In this document: piece after piece, positions 56,319 to 64,000 of the stretch
Layout: each line of letters begins with the position of its first letter
How positions within the stretch are numbered: the stretch's first letter is position 1
Assembly: GCF_012928505.1 (NCBI RefSeq)
Contig: NZ_JABBJN010000004.1
Location: 154,850 to 218,849, forward strand
DNA length: 64,000 bases
Direction: 5' to 3'
Source: Achromobacter sp. Bel
GTDB lineage: Bacteria > Pseudomonadota > Gammaproteobacteria > Burkholderiales > Burkholderiaceae_B
Notes under the pieces: model-generated
Databases searched by the model: none
What the model was told of the DNA's origin: nothing
Seen by the model: the letters and a program-made list of their open reading frames with translations, nothing else
Program-made: the position numbers and the translations under genes

Positions 56319-57887
56319 TTAAAGCGGCATCGGCATGGAGCCGCGTGCCTGCCGAGTCCGCCGGTGTCCCGCGTGGGGCGTCGGGGCCGGCGCGGACGCC
56401 GGGGCGGCGGCTTCGACGGCGCAATCGCCTGCCAGCGTGTGGATCAGATGTTCATACGGACCGACGGCGCGCTGCCAGCTGAAATCCCGGGTCATCGCAT
56501 TGCGCTGCATCGCCCGCCACAGGGTCGGGTGACGGCGCAGGTGCATCGCCCGCGTCAGCGCGTCGGCCATGGCATCCGGGCTGTCGCCGTCGAACAGCAG
56601 GCCGTTGGCGAACGCCATCGCGGTCAGCGGCGCGTCCGCACCCGGGTCTTCGATCGTGTCGGCCATGCCGCCCACGCGGGACCCGACAGGGACCGTGCCG
56701 TAGCGCATGGCGTACAGCGGGGTCAGCCCGAAGGGCTCGAAGCGGCTGCCATGAAGCAGGATGTCGCCGCCCGCATGCAGCCGGTGCGCGCCGGTCTCGT
56801 TGTAGCCGATGCGAGTCGCGCAACGTGTGGGGTAGCGCGCAGCCAACGACTTCAGCTCGCCTTCCAGGCGACGGTCGCCCTGGCCCAGGATGGCGACCTG
56901 CATTTCCGGATGCGCGTCCAGCACGCGGGGCAGGGCGTCGGCGGCGACATCCGCCATTTTCTGTTCGGTCAGGCGGCTGCCCAGCACGACCAGCGTGGCC
57001 TGCGCATCCGGCGGCAGATTGAATTCGCGCTGCAGCACCGTCTTGCACAAACGCTTGTTCGCGAGATCGCCGGCGTGATAGCGCAACGGCCCAAGTTGCG
57101 GATCGCGCGAGGGGTCCCAGAGCGTGGTGTCGATGCCGTTGGGGATCGCCATCAGGTCGGCTGCGCGCTCGCGCAGCAAGCCGTCCAGGCCGCAGCCGAA
57201 GGCGGGGGTCAGGATTTCGCGGGCATAGGTACGGCTGACGGTCGTCACGCGGTCGGCGTGGCGGATCCCTGCCTTCATGAAGTTGAGCTTGTCCCAGGCC
57301 ACCATGGCGTCTTCGCCCCGGCAGGCGGGAGGAATACCCAGCGCCGCGGCGTCCTCGAGCGGGAATTGGCCCTGGAAGGCCAAATTGTGGATGGTCAGCA
57401 CGCTTTTCACGTCGTCGATGCCGGCTTCGCGCAGCAGCATCGGGGCCAGGGCCGCATGCCAGTCATGCGCATGCAATATCGTGGGCCGGGGCAGGCCGGG
57501 CAGTCCGCGCGCGATCCGCACCGCGGCATGGCACAAGGCGGCGTAACGCACGCCGTTGTCCGCGTGCTCCTGGCCACCGTCGTCCATGTACAGGCCGGCG
57601 CGGTCGTAGAGCGCGTCGTTCTCCAGCAGCAGGAAGGACAGCTCGGATACCGGGCACACGCCCGACAGCAGGCGCGCGTCGCCGCCCGGCAGGTCTTCCA
57701 GCCTTGCCGCTTCGCGCTGCCCGTCCAGGCGGGCGGCCACGCCGCGGTAGGCGGGCAGCAGGATGGTGGTGGCGATGCCGCGTTCGGACAGCGCCCGCGC
57801 CATGCCCGTGATGGCGTCCCCCAGCCCGCCGGTCTTGGCAAGGGGGAATGCTTCGGCAGCCACTATGAGTATTGTCGTCGTCGCCAT
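56319..57887 (-). CDS. glgA: glycogen synthase (GT5)
   Basis: A 522-residue glycosyltransferase. The nucleotide-sugar site KTGGLGD is at residues 18-24, the IPNGID motif sits mid-protein and the second catalytic block EPFGLTPLYAM is followed by GTVPVGSRVGGM. It normally uses ADP-glucose, yet no glgC lies in the window. In GlgE-pathway organisms related enzymes can supply primers or make maltose 1-phosphate, so its exact donor is open. The C-terminal 35 residues are Ala/Pro-rich and beyond the usual end. Start ATG at 57887 with GGAG upstream; the open frame further upstream crosses the divergent promoter region and is not coding. First gene of the eight-gene operon. Confidence 0.95.
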   Translation of the reverse strand: MATTTILIVAAEAFPLAKTGGLGDAITGMARALSERGIATTILLPAYRGVAARLDGQREAARLEDLPGGDARLLSGVCPVSELSFLLLENDALYDRAGLYMDDGGQEHADNGVRYAALCHAAVRIARGLPGLPRPTILHAHDWHAALAPMLLREAGIDDVKSVLTIHNLAFQGQFPLEDAAALGIPPACRGEDAMVAWDKLNFMKAGIRHADRVTTVSRTYAREILTPAFGCGLDGLLRERAADLMAIPNGIDTTLWDPSRDPQLGPLRYHAGDLANKRLCKTVLQREFNLPPDAQATLVVLGSRLTEQKMADVAADALPRVLDAHPEMQVAILGQGDRRLEGELKSLAARYPTRCATRIGYNETGAHRLHAGGDILLHGSRFEPFGLTPLYAMRYGTVPVGSRVGGMADTIEDPGADAPLTAMAFANGLLFDGDSPDAMADALTRAMHLRRHPTLWRAMQRNAMTRDFSWQRAVGPYEHLIHTLAGDCAVEAAAPASAPAPTPHAGHRRTRQARGSMPMPL

Positions 57888-58136
57888 GCTTGTTGCTCCG
57901 GGGAGGTCGGAGGGCCGCTGAAAAAGGGGGCCCGATTCCGTAAGCCTTTCTATGCGCAAGAGGCGTTCCCACGCCGTCGCCATGGCACGGCGGCCTCCGG
58001 ATTGGGCAGGCCGGGTGTCGTTGTTGCTGGCGTTTGTAAATCTGGGAGCAGTGCACCATTGCGGGTAAGCGTCGCCGGCCGGGCATGGCGATTGCGGCGC
58101 CCCCAGGTTCACAAGACCCTGGAAAGGAGCGCCAAC
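57888..58136. other. divergent promoter region glgA / ThDP enzyme gene
   Basis: A 249-base gap that must hold promoters for the glycogen/trehalose operon and the ThDP gene. I found no convincing -10/-35 pair. Open frames that cross it on both strands lack family similarity and are extensions of the neighbouring genes. Confidence 0.6.
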
Positions 58137-58139
58137 TTG
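58124..58139 (+). promoter_or_regulatory. ribosome binding site that fixes a TTG start
   Basis: AAGGAG (58124-58129) stands 7 bases before TTG at 58137. No ATG or GTG lies nearby in frame before the first conserved residues (KTVSDFVLARLGEWGV), so translation very probably begins at TTG. Confidence 0.8.
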
Positions 58140-59906
58140 AAAACGGTTTCCGATTTTGTGCTCGCCCGGCTGGGCGAATGGGGCGTGCAGCGCGTGTTCG
58201 GCTATCCCGGGGACGGGATCAACGGGCTGATCGGCGCGTTCGGGAGAAACCAGGAATTGGAATTCGTCCAGACCCGCCACGAGGAGGGCGCGGCGTTCAT
58301 GGCCTGTGCCCACGCCAAGTTTACCGGCCAGGTCGGCGTGTGCCTGGCGACGTCCGGCCCCGGAGCCATCCACCTGCTCAACGGCCTGTACGACGCAAAG
58401 CTGGATCATCAGCCCGTGGTGGCGATCGTGGGCCAGCAGGCGCGCAGTGCGCTGGGCGGCGATTATCAGCAGGAAGTGGACCTTGCCAACCTGTTCAAGG
58501 ACGTGGCGCACGATTTCGTGCATATGGTGACCTCGCCCTTGCAGGTGCGCCACATGGTGGACCGCGCCATGCGCATCGCGATGGAGCGGCGCGGGGTGGC
58601 CTGCCTGATCTTTCCTAACGACGTGCAGGACCTGGAGGCGGTGGAGGCGCCGCCCCGCGAACATGGCACGGTGCACACGGGCATCGGCCTGACGTCGCAC
58701 GCCGCCGTCCCGCCCGAGGCGGCGCTGGACAACGCGGCCGCGATCCTGAATCGCGGCGAACGCGTGGCGATGCTGGTGGGCGCGGGCGCACTCGAGGCCG
58801 GCGACGCGGTGAAGGCGGTGGCGCAGCGGCTGGGCGCAGGAGTGGCCAAGGCCTTGTTGGGCAAGGCCGTGGTGCCGGACGAGCTGCCCTACGTGACGGG
58901 CGCCATCGGCCTGCTAGGCACGCAGCCCAGCTGGGAAATGATGAACGAGTGCGACACGCTTCTGATGGTGGGAACGTCGTTTCCCTATGCCGAATTCCTG
59001 CCCAGGGAAGGGCAGGCCAGGGCGGTGCAGATCGACGTCGACGGGCGCATGCTCAGCCTGCGGTATCCGGTGGAAGCCGGCCTGGTAGGCGACGCGCGGT
59101 TGACCTTGCAGGCGTTGCTGCCGCGGCTGGAGGCCAAGGCATCGGACCGTTGGCGCAAGGGGATCGAAAAGCGCGTGGCGCGCTGGCGCGAGACGGTCGC
59201 GGCCCGCGCCATGGTCCAGGCCAACGGCATCAACCCCCAGCGCCCGTTCGTGGAGCTGTCGCGGCGCTTGCCGCCGCAATGCATCGTCACATGCGATTCG
59301 GGGTCGGCGGCCAACTGGTACGCGCGTGACGTGCAATTGCGTGACGGCATGATGGGGTCCGTGTCGGGTGGCCTGGCCAGCATGGGCTGCGGCGTGCCCT
59401 ACGCGCTGGCGGCCAAGCTGGCGCACCCGGGCCGTCCGGTGGTCGCGCTGGTGGGCGACGGCGCGATGCAGATGCTGGGCATCAATGAACTGATCACCAT
59501 CGCGCACCGCTGGAAGGATTGGGCCAACCCCACCCTGGTGGTGCTGGTGCTGAACAACGGCGATCTGAACCTGGTGACGTGGGAGCAGCGCGTCATGGGC
59601 GGCGATCCCCGGTTTGGCGATTCGCAGTGGCTGCCGCCGTTCTCGTATGCGGACTACGGCCGCATGCTGGGCCTGGAGGGCATCCGGGTGACCGGGCCGG
59701 ACGAGGTCGGCCCCGCGTGGGACCGCGCACTGGCCGCCGGGCGGCCGACGGTGCTGGAAATGGTCACCGACCCCGAAGTGCCGCCGATGCCGCCGCATAT
59801 CTCGCTCAAGCAGTTCGGCGCCTACATGGCGGCCTTGCGCAAGGAGGACGGGGCTATAGGCGCCGCGGCGCTGCGCGCCACGATCAAGCAATGGTGGGCA
59901 GGCTGA
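58137..59906 (+). CDS. ThDP-dependent enzyme, pyruvate oxidase (PoxB)-like
   Basis: 589 residues with the three ThDP-enzyme domains. Catalytic Glu in RHEEGAAFMA near residue 55, the FAD/ADP-domain pattern AMLVGAGAL and VGTSFPYAEFLP in the middle, and the cofactor motif GDGAMQM near residue 440 followed by VLNNGDL. PoxB-like proteins oxidise pyruvate to acetate and CO2 with electrons to quinone, using FAD and a C-terminal lipid-binding tail, but 'ThDP-requiring protein' is the safe call. Start is TTG with a strong ribosome site. Next gene is a PRC-barrel protein, 82 bases later. Oriented away from glgA. Confidence 0.85.
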   Translation: MKTVSDFVLARLGEWGVQRVFGYPGDGINGLIGAFGRNQELEFVQTRHEEGAAFMACAHAKFTGQVGVCLATSGPGAIHLLNGLYDAKLDHQPVVAIVGQQARSALGGDYQQEVDLANLFKDVAHDFVHMVTSPLQVRHMVDRAMRIAMERRGVACLIFPNDVQDLEAVEAPPREHGTVHTGIGLTSHAAVPPEAALDNAAAILNRGERVAMLVGAGALEAGDAVKAVAQRLGAGVAKALLGKAVVPDELPYVTGAIGLLGTQPSWEMMNECDTLLMVGTSFPYAEFLPREGQARAVQIDVDGRMLSLRYPVEAGLVGDARLTLQALLPRLEAKASDRWRKGIEKRVARWRETVAARAMVQANGINPQRPFVELSRRLPPQCIVTCDSGSAANWYARDVQLRDGMMGSVSGGLASMGCGVPYALAAKLAHPGRPVVALVGDGAMQMLGINELITIAHRWKDWANPTLVVLVLNNGDLNLVTWEQRVMGGDPRFGDSQWLPPFSYADYGRMLGLEGIRVTGPDEVGPAWDRALAAGRPTVLEMVTDPEVPPMPPHISLKQFGAYMAALRKEDGAIGAAALRATIKQWWAG

Positions 59907-59988
59907 CGCGCTTGTGGCACGGCGCTTGCGGAGGAAAGGATTCCTACCACCACAACGCGGGGCGCACGCCCGGCAAAGGAGATAGACC

Positions 59989-60387
59989 ATGGAAAATCAA
60001 ACCAACATCGTGGGCGGCCCCAAGAGCAGCCCGGGCGGCCCGGGACCGCAAGTCATGGCGGCGGACACGCTGGAAGGCAATGACGTGTACAACTCGGCGG
60101 GCGAGGAGCTAGGGTCGATCAAGGACATCATGATCGATGTGCCACGCGGCCGCGTGGCCTATGCGGTGCTGTCGCGCGGCGGCGTGCTGGGCATCGGCGA
60201 CAAGCTGTTCGCGATCCCGTGGGGCGCGTTGACGCTGGACACGGACCGCAAGTGTTTCATCCTGAACGTCGATAAGGAAACGCTGAAGAACGCGCCGGGC
60301 TTCGACAAGGACAATTGGCCCAGCATGGCGGACGAGACGTGGGCGCGCAGCCTGCATACGTATTACAAGCAAGACATTTATTGGTAG
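59989..60387 (+). CDS. PRC-barrel domain protein
   Basis: A 132-residue protein with a single PRC-barrel (residues about 25-100: GNDVYNSAGEELGSIKDIMIDV, YAVLSRGGVLGIGDKLFAIPW). Such small soluble barrels mediate protein contact; examples are photosynthetic reaction-centre subunits and stress-associated paralogues. A near-perfect AAGGAG site precedes the ATG. It lies between the ThDP enzyme gene and the convergent hydrolase gene and may be cotranscribed with the former. No enzymatic residues are expected. Confidence 0.9.
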   Translation: MENQTNIVGGPKSSPGGPGPQVMAADTLEGNDVYNSAGEELGSIKDIMIDVPRGRVAYAVLSRGGVLGIGDKLFAIPWGALTLDTDRKCFILNVDKETLKNAPGFDKDNWPSMADETWARSLHTYYKQDIYW

Positions 60388-60394
60388 GCGGCGC

Positions 60395-60412
60395 CCGGGC
60401 CGCACGGCCCGG
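60395..60412. terminator. GC hairpin between convergent genes
   Basis: CCGGGCCG/CGGCCCGG, an 8-bp stem with a 2-base loop, just after the PRC-barrel stop and before the end of the hydrolase gene. No T-run, so either factor-dependent or incidental. Confidence 0.45.
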
Positions 60413-60418
60413 ACCGCT

Positions 60419-61183
60419 TCAGGGCGCCGGCCGCGGGTCTCCCATCCGCGCGCCGGTCACCATTTCGGTCACCCAGTTCACCAGGATCGACGTGTAGGCC
60501 CGTTGCGCGGTCTTTTCTGTCAGGGCGTGGTCGGCGCCGTCGATGATCCGGTGGGTCAGCGAGTGCGAACGCCGGAACGCGGAGCGGTAGCTCATGATGG
60601 TGGAATGCGGGATGAACGTGTCGTGCTCGGCCTCCACGATCAGCACGTCGCCGGAAAAATCTGCGCACGCCTTCAACGCGCGGTTCGATTCGGGCGGCAC
60701 GTAGCTATTGCGGTAGGCGCGCAGCGTGTCGCGGTTCAGCTGGTTCTTGGGCAACAGCCATTCGTCGTCCAGATACAGGGCCGGCACATGCAGCGCCAGC
60801 CAGCGCACGCGCCGCAGGCCACTCAGCAAGGCGGCCAGATAGCCGCCATAGCTGCTGCCCACCACTGCGACGGAGCCCGAATCCAGCGACGGATGGGCGG
60901 CCAGGCGGTCGTAGGCGGCCACCGCGTCGCGCAGGTTGTCTTCGCGGGTGACCTGCAGCTGCTGCTGGCGGGTGGCGGCGTGGCCGCGCAGGTCAAAGGT
61001 CAGGCACACGCATCCCAGCGCGGCAATCCCCTTGGCGCGCGACAGGTCGAATTCCTGGCTGCCGCCCCATCCATGGATGAACAGCACGCCCGGCACCTTG
61101 TCTTCGGGCGTGAGGAACGTGCCGTCCAGCGTCTGGCCGTCGACCGACAGCGCGATGGGATCGCTATGCGCCGCCATCGGCAT
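60419..61183 (-). CDS. alpha/beta hydrolase (dienelactone hydrolase/peptidase-like)
   Basis: A 254-residue hydrolase. The oxyanion region is FIHGWGGSQEF near residue 34, the nucleophile serine is in VVGSSYGGYLAAL near residue 111, the acid Asp is probably in EAEHDTFIPHS and the His in DGADHALTEK. It is cytoplasmic, without a signal peptide. It overlaps the DUF3182 gene by 20 bases at its start and is the last gene of the clsB unit. Substrate unknown. Confidence 0.9.
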   Translation of the reverse strand: MPMAAHSDPIALSVDGQTLDGTFLTPEDKVPGVLFIHGWGGSQEFDLSRAKGIAALGCVCLTFDLRGHAATRQQQLQVTREDNLRDAVAAYDRLAAHPSLDSGSVAVVGSSYGGYLAALLSGLRRVRWLALHVPALYLDDEWLLPKNQLNRDTLRAYRNSYVPPESNRALKACADFSGDVLIVEAEHDTFIPHSTIMSYRSAFRRSHSLTHRIIDGADHALTEKTAQRAYTSILVNWVTEMVTGARMGDPRPAP

Positions 61184-62297
61184 CCTCCAGTACGCCGCCC
61201 GACTTGCTGATGTGGCCTACGGCCGAGTCCTCGCCATGGAAGACCAGATGCTGCGGGATCGGCTTCGGGGCATCGCGACCATAGCGTTCGCGGGTGGCGG
61301 CGCGCACCGACGCCATGGACGGCGAGAGCGCGAATGCCTGCATGGCGGACAGTTCCGCCAGGCTGGCGCCGCCTGCCCGCCAGGATTGCTCCAGAACGCC
61401 GGCGCGGTCTTGCCCGGACGCGTTGCGCCCGAACGCGACGTCGTAATTGCGGCGCGACGCGAAAAGCTGCGGGTAGGCGGTGGACACCGCCGTGTCGTAG
61501 CGGCAGGCCATGTCCACCGCCTGGCGTTCCCTGGGGTCAAGCTCCAAGGCGCGCAAGGCGTCGAACCCGCCCCGCGCCAGCCGCAGTTCCGAGCCACCGT
61601 AGACCGGAATGCCCGCGTTGTCGGGGGTCAGCGATTGCGTGCCGACGTAAGAGATTTCCATCTTGCCCACCCGCGCCCAACCGACGCTGTAGGTGGCGAC
61701 GTCTTCCAGGTCTTCCTCCAGCACGAGCCCCAGCCTGCGCATGGCCGCGGCGGACTGGTCCGCCAATGCCGTGCGCAGCTCGGCGGCGTTGCGCACGACC
61801 ACCTGGCCGCGGCCGGCGGTGGCCTCCGGCGGCTTGATGCGCAGCCGGCCGTGCTTGAGCAGGCGCATGCCGGCGGTCTCGGCGTCCTGCGGCGTGAAGG
61901 CGGTGTAGCCCGTCAGCACGACGTCGCGCAACGCGTCGGCCAAATCCGCGACCCACGCTTTCGGGGCCGTGGCGCGCAGGTCCGGCAGCCCGTGCGTGAT
62001 GGCCTTTCCCGCAACGAAGGAATGCGGCGCGACGCCCCCATACAGGTCCGCGGCGCGGGTGATGCCCAGCCGCGCGGCACGCACCACACCGATCAATGTG
62101 CGGTCGGGCACGTAGTAGGGCGGCGGCTCGTCCCGATGCCGGCTGGGGCGGTAATCCGGCTTGAAGCGCCGTCCCAGCAAGGCGGCCAGGCGCGAGGCCA
62201 GGGCTTCCTGGGACGCGATCTCATGTTCCGACGCGTTGGCGCGGCGCGGGTAGGCGACCACCAGGTCGGATTCGGCGGGGGGCGGCTTTTTTTTCAT
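61164..62297 (-). CDS. DUF3182 family protein, function unknown
   Basis: A 377-residue soluble protein that matches, from memory, the uncharacterised DUF3182 family. The core pattern (RLLKHGRLRIKPPEATAGRGQVVV, then LVLEEDLEDVATYSVG) recalls the glycine-rich lysine loop and acidic strands of ATP-grasp ligases, which is only an inference. It starts MKKKPPP and lies 39 bases downstream of the YbhN-like gene; its end overlaps the hydrolase gene. The neighbourhood suggests an envelope or osmotic-stress role. Confidence 0.75.
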   Translation of the reverse strand: MKKKPPPAESDLVVAYPRRANASEHEIASQEALASRLAALLGRRFKPDYRPSRHRDEPPPYYVPDRTLIGVVRAARLGITRAADLYGGVAPHSFVAGKAITHGLPDLRATAPKAWVADLADALRDVVLTGYTAFTPQDAETAGMRLLKHGRLRIKPPEATAGRGQVVVRNAAELRTALADQSAAAMRRLGLVLEEDLEDVATYSVGWARVGKMEISYVGTQSLTPDNAGIPVYGGSELRLARGGFDALRALELDPRERQAVDMACRYDTAVSTAYPQLFASRRNYDVAFGRNASGQDRAGVLEQSWRAGGASLAELSAMQAFALSPSMASVRAATRERYGRDAPKPIPQHLVFHGEDSAVGHISKSGGVLEDADGGA

Positions 62298-62336
62298 GGC
62301 CCCGACAGCAGCAAGCGCCGTGCCCGGCGGCCCCTG

Positions 62337-63338
62337 CTATAGCGACGCTTTTTCCTGCCCGGGCAAGTGTGGATGCGCATGGCGCTTGCGCCACGCGATG
62401 GCGGCTTCCATCAAGGGGAACGCGGCCAACGCCAGGCACAGGGGCGCCAAGGCGTAACAGGCCCGGTACGCCAGGGCCGCACCCAAGACTTCCGAGTACG
62501 GCAGCCGCGGCGCCAGCACGGCGACGAAGATCGCCTCGGTCGTGCCCAGGCCGCCAGGCACGCGTGTCAGCACCGCGGCGAAGCTGGCGCAGAGCAGGAT
62601 GCCCAGCACGACGGGATAGGGCGCCTTGCCTTGCAGCAGCACATAAGCGACCGCGCCCATGAACATCCACGACATCCCGGCGAACAGGCATTGCAGCGCT
62701 GCCATGCGTACCCGGGGCAACGTGACACGCTGCCCGATCCAGGTGACCGAACGTCGGCGCGCGCGGGCGCAGGCCCATACATAGGCGGCGCCTGCCACCA
62801 GCATGGCGGCGCCGATGAGCCGAAGCACGCCGCTGCCCACGTCCCAGCCCTGGGGGACGGGAATGACGCCGCTGACGAACACTGCGCCGGCCACCCAGGC
62901 GTAGCCGATCCAGTTGGACGCGGCCGCGAACAGGGCAACGCGGGTGGCCACCGCCTTGCGACAACCCAGCCGCGCATACAGGCGCAGGCGCGCGCCCAGG
63001 CCACCTACCAGCACGCCCAGGCTCAGGTTCAGCGCATAGCTCACCAACGCCACGCCCAGCACGGCAGGCGCCCGCAGCTTGTGGCCGGTGTAACGGCGGC
63101 CCAGCAAGTCCAGCGTGCCATAGCTCAGGTAGCCCAGCACGGTCAGGCCGCCGGCCAGCAAGAGGGCGTCACGGGGAATGCGGCGCATGGCTTGCCACAC
63201 CTGCGGCCAATCGACTGAACGTCCGAAATAGAACAGCAGCCCCGCGACGACGGCCAGGATCAGCCAGGGCAGCACCTTCTTGATGCGCGGCCAGCGGTGG
63301 CGCAGCGACCGCATCAGGTTCGTGCGGAATACCCTCAT
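62337..63338 (-). CDS. YbhN/UPF0104-type (LPG-synthase-like) membrane protein
   Basis: A 333-residue inner-membrane protein with about eight helices, of the lysylphosphatidylglycerol-synthase transmembrane domain family (UPF0104). The conserved RVPGGLGTTEAIF block near residue 270 is its hallmark, with SYALNLSLGVLVGG near residue 107. It has no soluble aminoacyltransferase domain, so lysyl-PG synthesis is unlikely; YbhN homologues are thought to act in lipid transport or flipping. ATG at 63338 overlaps the clsB stop (ATGA). In E. coli ybhN likewise follows clsB (ybhO). Confidence 0.9.
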   Translation of the reverse strand: MRVFRTNLMRSLRHRWPRIKKVLPWLILAVVAGLLFYFGRSVDWPQVWQAMRRIPRDALLLAGGLTVLGYLSYGTLDLLGRRYTGHKLRAPAVLGVALVSYALNLSLGVLVGGLGARLRLYARLGCRKAVATRVALFAAASNWIGYAWVAGAVFVSGVIPVPQGWDVGSGVLRLIGAAMLVAGAAYVWACARARRRSVTWIGQRVTLPRVRMAALQCLFAGMSWMFMGAVAYVLLQGKAPYPVVLGILLCASFAAVLTRVPGGLGTTEAIFVAVLAPRLPYSEVLGAALAYRACYALAPLCLALAAFPLMEAAIAWRKRHAHPHLPGQEKASL

Positions 63339-64000
63339 GCTGCCTCGCCTTCGCCTGACGCGGCGGGTTTGATGGTTTGCAGCTTGGGCTTGTGGGCGGG
63401 CAGCGCGCCCGCCCAGGCCGGAAAGCGCCGCAGGAAGTGGAACACCACCACGCCCACCCAGAATCGCCGCAGTGTGCGCGTGGGCCGGGGGCTTTTCGGC
63501 ACCGGCTTGCAGTCCTGCTCGATCAGGCGGTCCAGGCTGTCGCGCAGCGCTCGGTTGAGCGACGTGTCGCGGGCCACCACGTTCGCCTCCAGGTTCAGCG
63601 CCAGACTCAAGGGGTCGAGGTTGCTGGAGCCCACGGTGCACCAGTCGTCGTCCACGCAAGCCACCTTGCCGTGCAGCGGCCGCTTGCAGTATTCGAATAT
63701 CTCGACGCCCGCGCTCATCAGATGGTCGTACAGCATGGAGGCGGCCAGCCGCGCCACCAGCACGTCGGGTTCGCCTTGCAGCAGCAGGCGCACCCGCACG
63801 CCCCGGCGCGCGGCGTTGACCAGGTCGCGCAGCAGGCGGTAGCCAGGGAAGAAATAGGCGTTGGCGATCAACACGTCGTGCCTGGCCGATCGCAGGCCGG
63901 CCCGGTAATAGCGTTCAATGTCGGTGGTATGGCCCAGGTTGTCGCGCACGACCAGCCGCCCCCCGCCGTCGCCGCCGGGCACCGAGGCGGCGGGCGGGCG
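63335..64000 (-). CDS. clsB: cardiolipin synthase B (3' part)
   Basis: The C-terminal 220 or so residues of a phospholipase-D-type cardiolipin synthase; the start lies past the right edge, and the frame is open to base 64000. The second HKD motif is complete (HGKVACVDDDW then GSSNLDPLS near residue 104 of the visible part). The visible domain also has the RLVVRDN and YYRAGLRSARHDVLIANAYF stretches. It makes cardiolipin at the inner membrane. The order clsB-ybhN with ATGA overlap matches the ybhO-ybhN pair, supporting ClsB over ClsA/ClsC. Confidence 0.9.
   Translation of the reverse strand, partial: RPPAASVPGGDGGGRLVVRDNLGHTTDIERYYRAGLRSARHDVLIANAYFFPGYRLLRDLVNAARRGVRVRLLLQGEPDVLVARLAASMLYDHLMSAGVEIFEYCKRPLHGKVACVDDDWCTVGSSNLDPLSLALNLEANVVARDTSLNRALRDSLDRLIEQDCKPVPKSPRPTRTLRRFWVGVVVFHFLRRFPAWAGALPAHKPKLQTIKPAASGEGEAA

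Noticed and set aside
56364..58136. Long plus-strand open frame preceding the ThDP enzyme and covering glgA
   Set aside because: It is antisense to glgA, has no family motifs and is Arg/Gly/His-rich; the strong ribosome site with TTG at 58137 marks the real start.
57888..58700. Minus-strand extension of the glgA frame
   Set aside because: It overlaps the divergent ThDP gene in antisense, and the GlgA N-terminus with its KTGGLGD motif sits exactly at the 57887 start.

Overview
The window is about 64 kb of dense, GC-rich bacterial DNA with short intergenic gaps, no rRNA or tRNA genes, no insertion sequences and no CRISPR array that I could see. The gene repertoire suggests a betaproteobacterium of the Alcaligenaceae (Achromobacter/Bordetella type). 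It includes a Bug/TctC-type binding protein, TRAP and peptide-type ABC importers, many FCD-type GntR regulators, a ProQ/FinO protein and a TonB siderophore receptor with an FhuF reductase. The assignment is an inference from gene content only. Both ends cut genes: a ThDP enzyme on the left and clsB on the right.

Region 1 (1-18.4 kb) is a catabolic and uptake locus, nearly all on the minus strand. An FCD-type GntR regulator lies upstream of a peptide-type ABC importer (binding protein, two permeases, two ATPases). Next come a beta-propeller protein, a TRAP importer (DctP, DctQ, DctM) and four enzymes: CitE/HpcH-like lyase, ThDP decarboxylase/ligase-like enzyme, Zn-dependent carbamoylase/hydantoinase and aldehyde dehydrogenase. 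A Bug-type binding protein and a class II aldolase follow. Stop and start codons overlap (ATGA) at most junctions, so the genes look translationally coupled. The substrate cannot be read from the sequence. A perfect 9-bp inverted repeat near the regulator and a 9-bp-period tandem repeat in front of the ABC binding protein are candidate control elements.

Region 2 (18.4-25.1 kb) holds small housekeeping or accessory genes: TetR regulator plus SnoaL-like protein, HSL-type esterase, DUF4202 protein, a ProQ/FinO RNA chaperone with low-complexity ends, a lactate-permease-family transporter and a membrane-anchored metallophosphoesterase.

Region 3 (25.2-35.3 kb) is a nine-gene minus-strand unit. It encodes a C45-type Ntn hydrolase, a peptide-type ABC importer whose two ATPases are fused, an alpha/beta hydrolase, an amidase and a PaiB-like FMN protein. 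A divergent GntR protein with two winged-helix domains is its likely regulator, and a palindrome sits next to a good -35 box in the shared promoter region. The unit looks like a system for import and hydrolysis of amide or N-acyl compounds.

Region 4 (35.4-38.5 kb) is iron related: a TonB-dependent siderophore receptor facing an FhuF-type ferric reductase.

Region 5 (38.6-57.9 kb) is a complete alpha-glucan/trehalose operon on the minus strand: glgA, long glgE, treS-maltokinase fusion, glgB, glgX, treZ, malQ, treY. There is no glgC in the window. TreS-Mak can make maltose 1-phosphate from trehalose, GlgE polymerises it, GlgB branches it, GlgX and MalQ trim it, and TreY/TreZ convert the glucan back to trehalose. 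GlgE carries about 415 extra N-terminal residues that look like a decayed GH13 barrel.

Region 6 (58.1-64 kb) has a pyruvate-oxidase-like ThDP enzyme starting at TTG and a PRC-barrel protein on the plus strand. On the minus strand is a unit of clsB, a YbhN-like membrane protein, a DUF3182 protein and an alpha/beta hydrolase. With region 5 this resembles the osmotic/desiccation stress gene set known from Pseudomonas (from memory).
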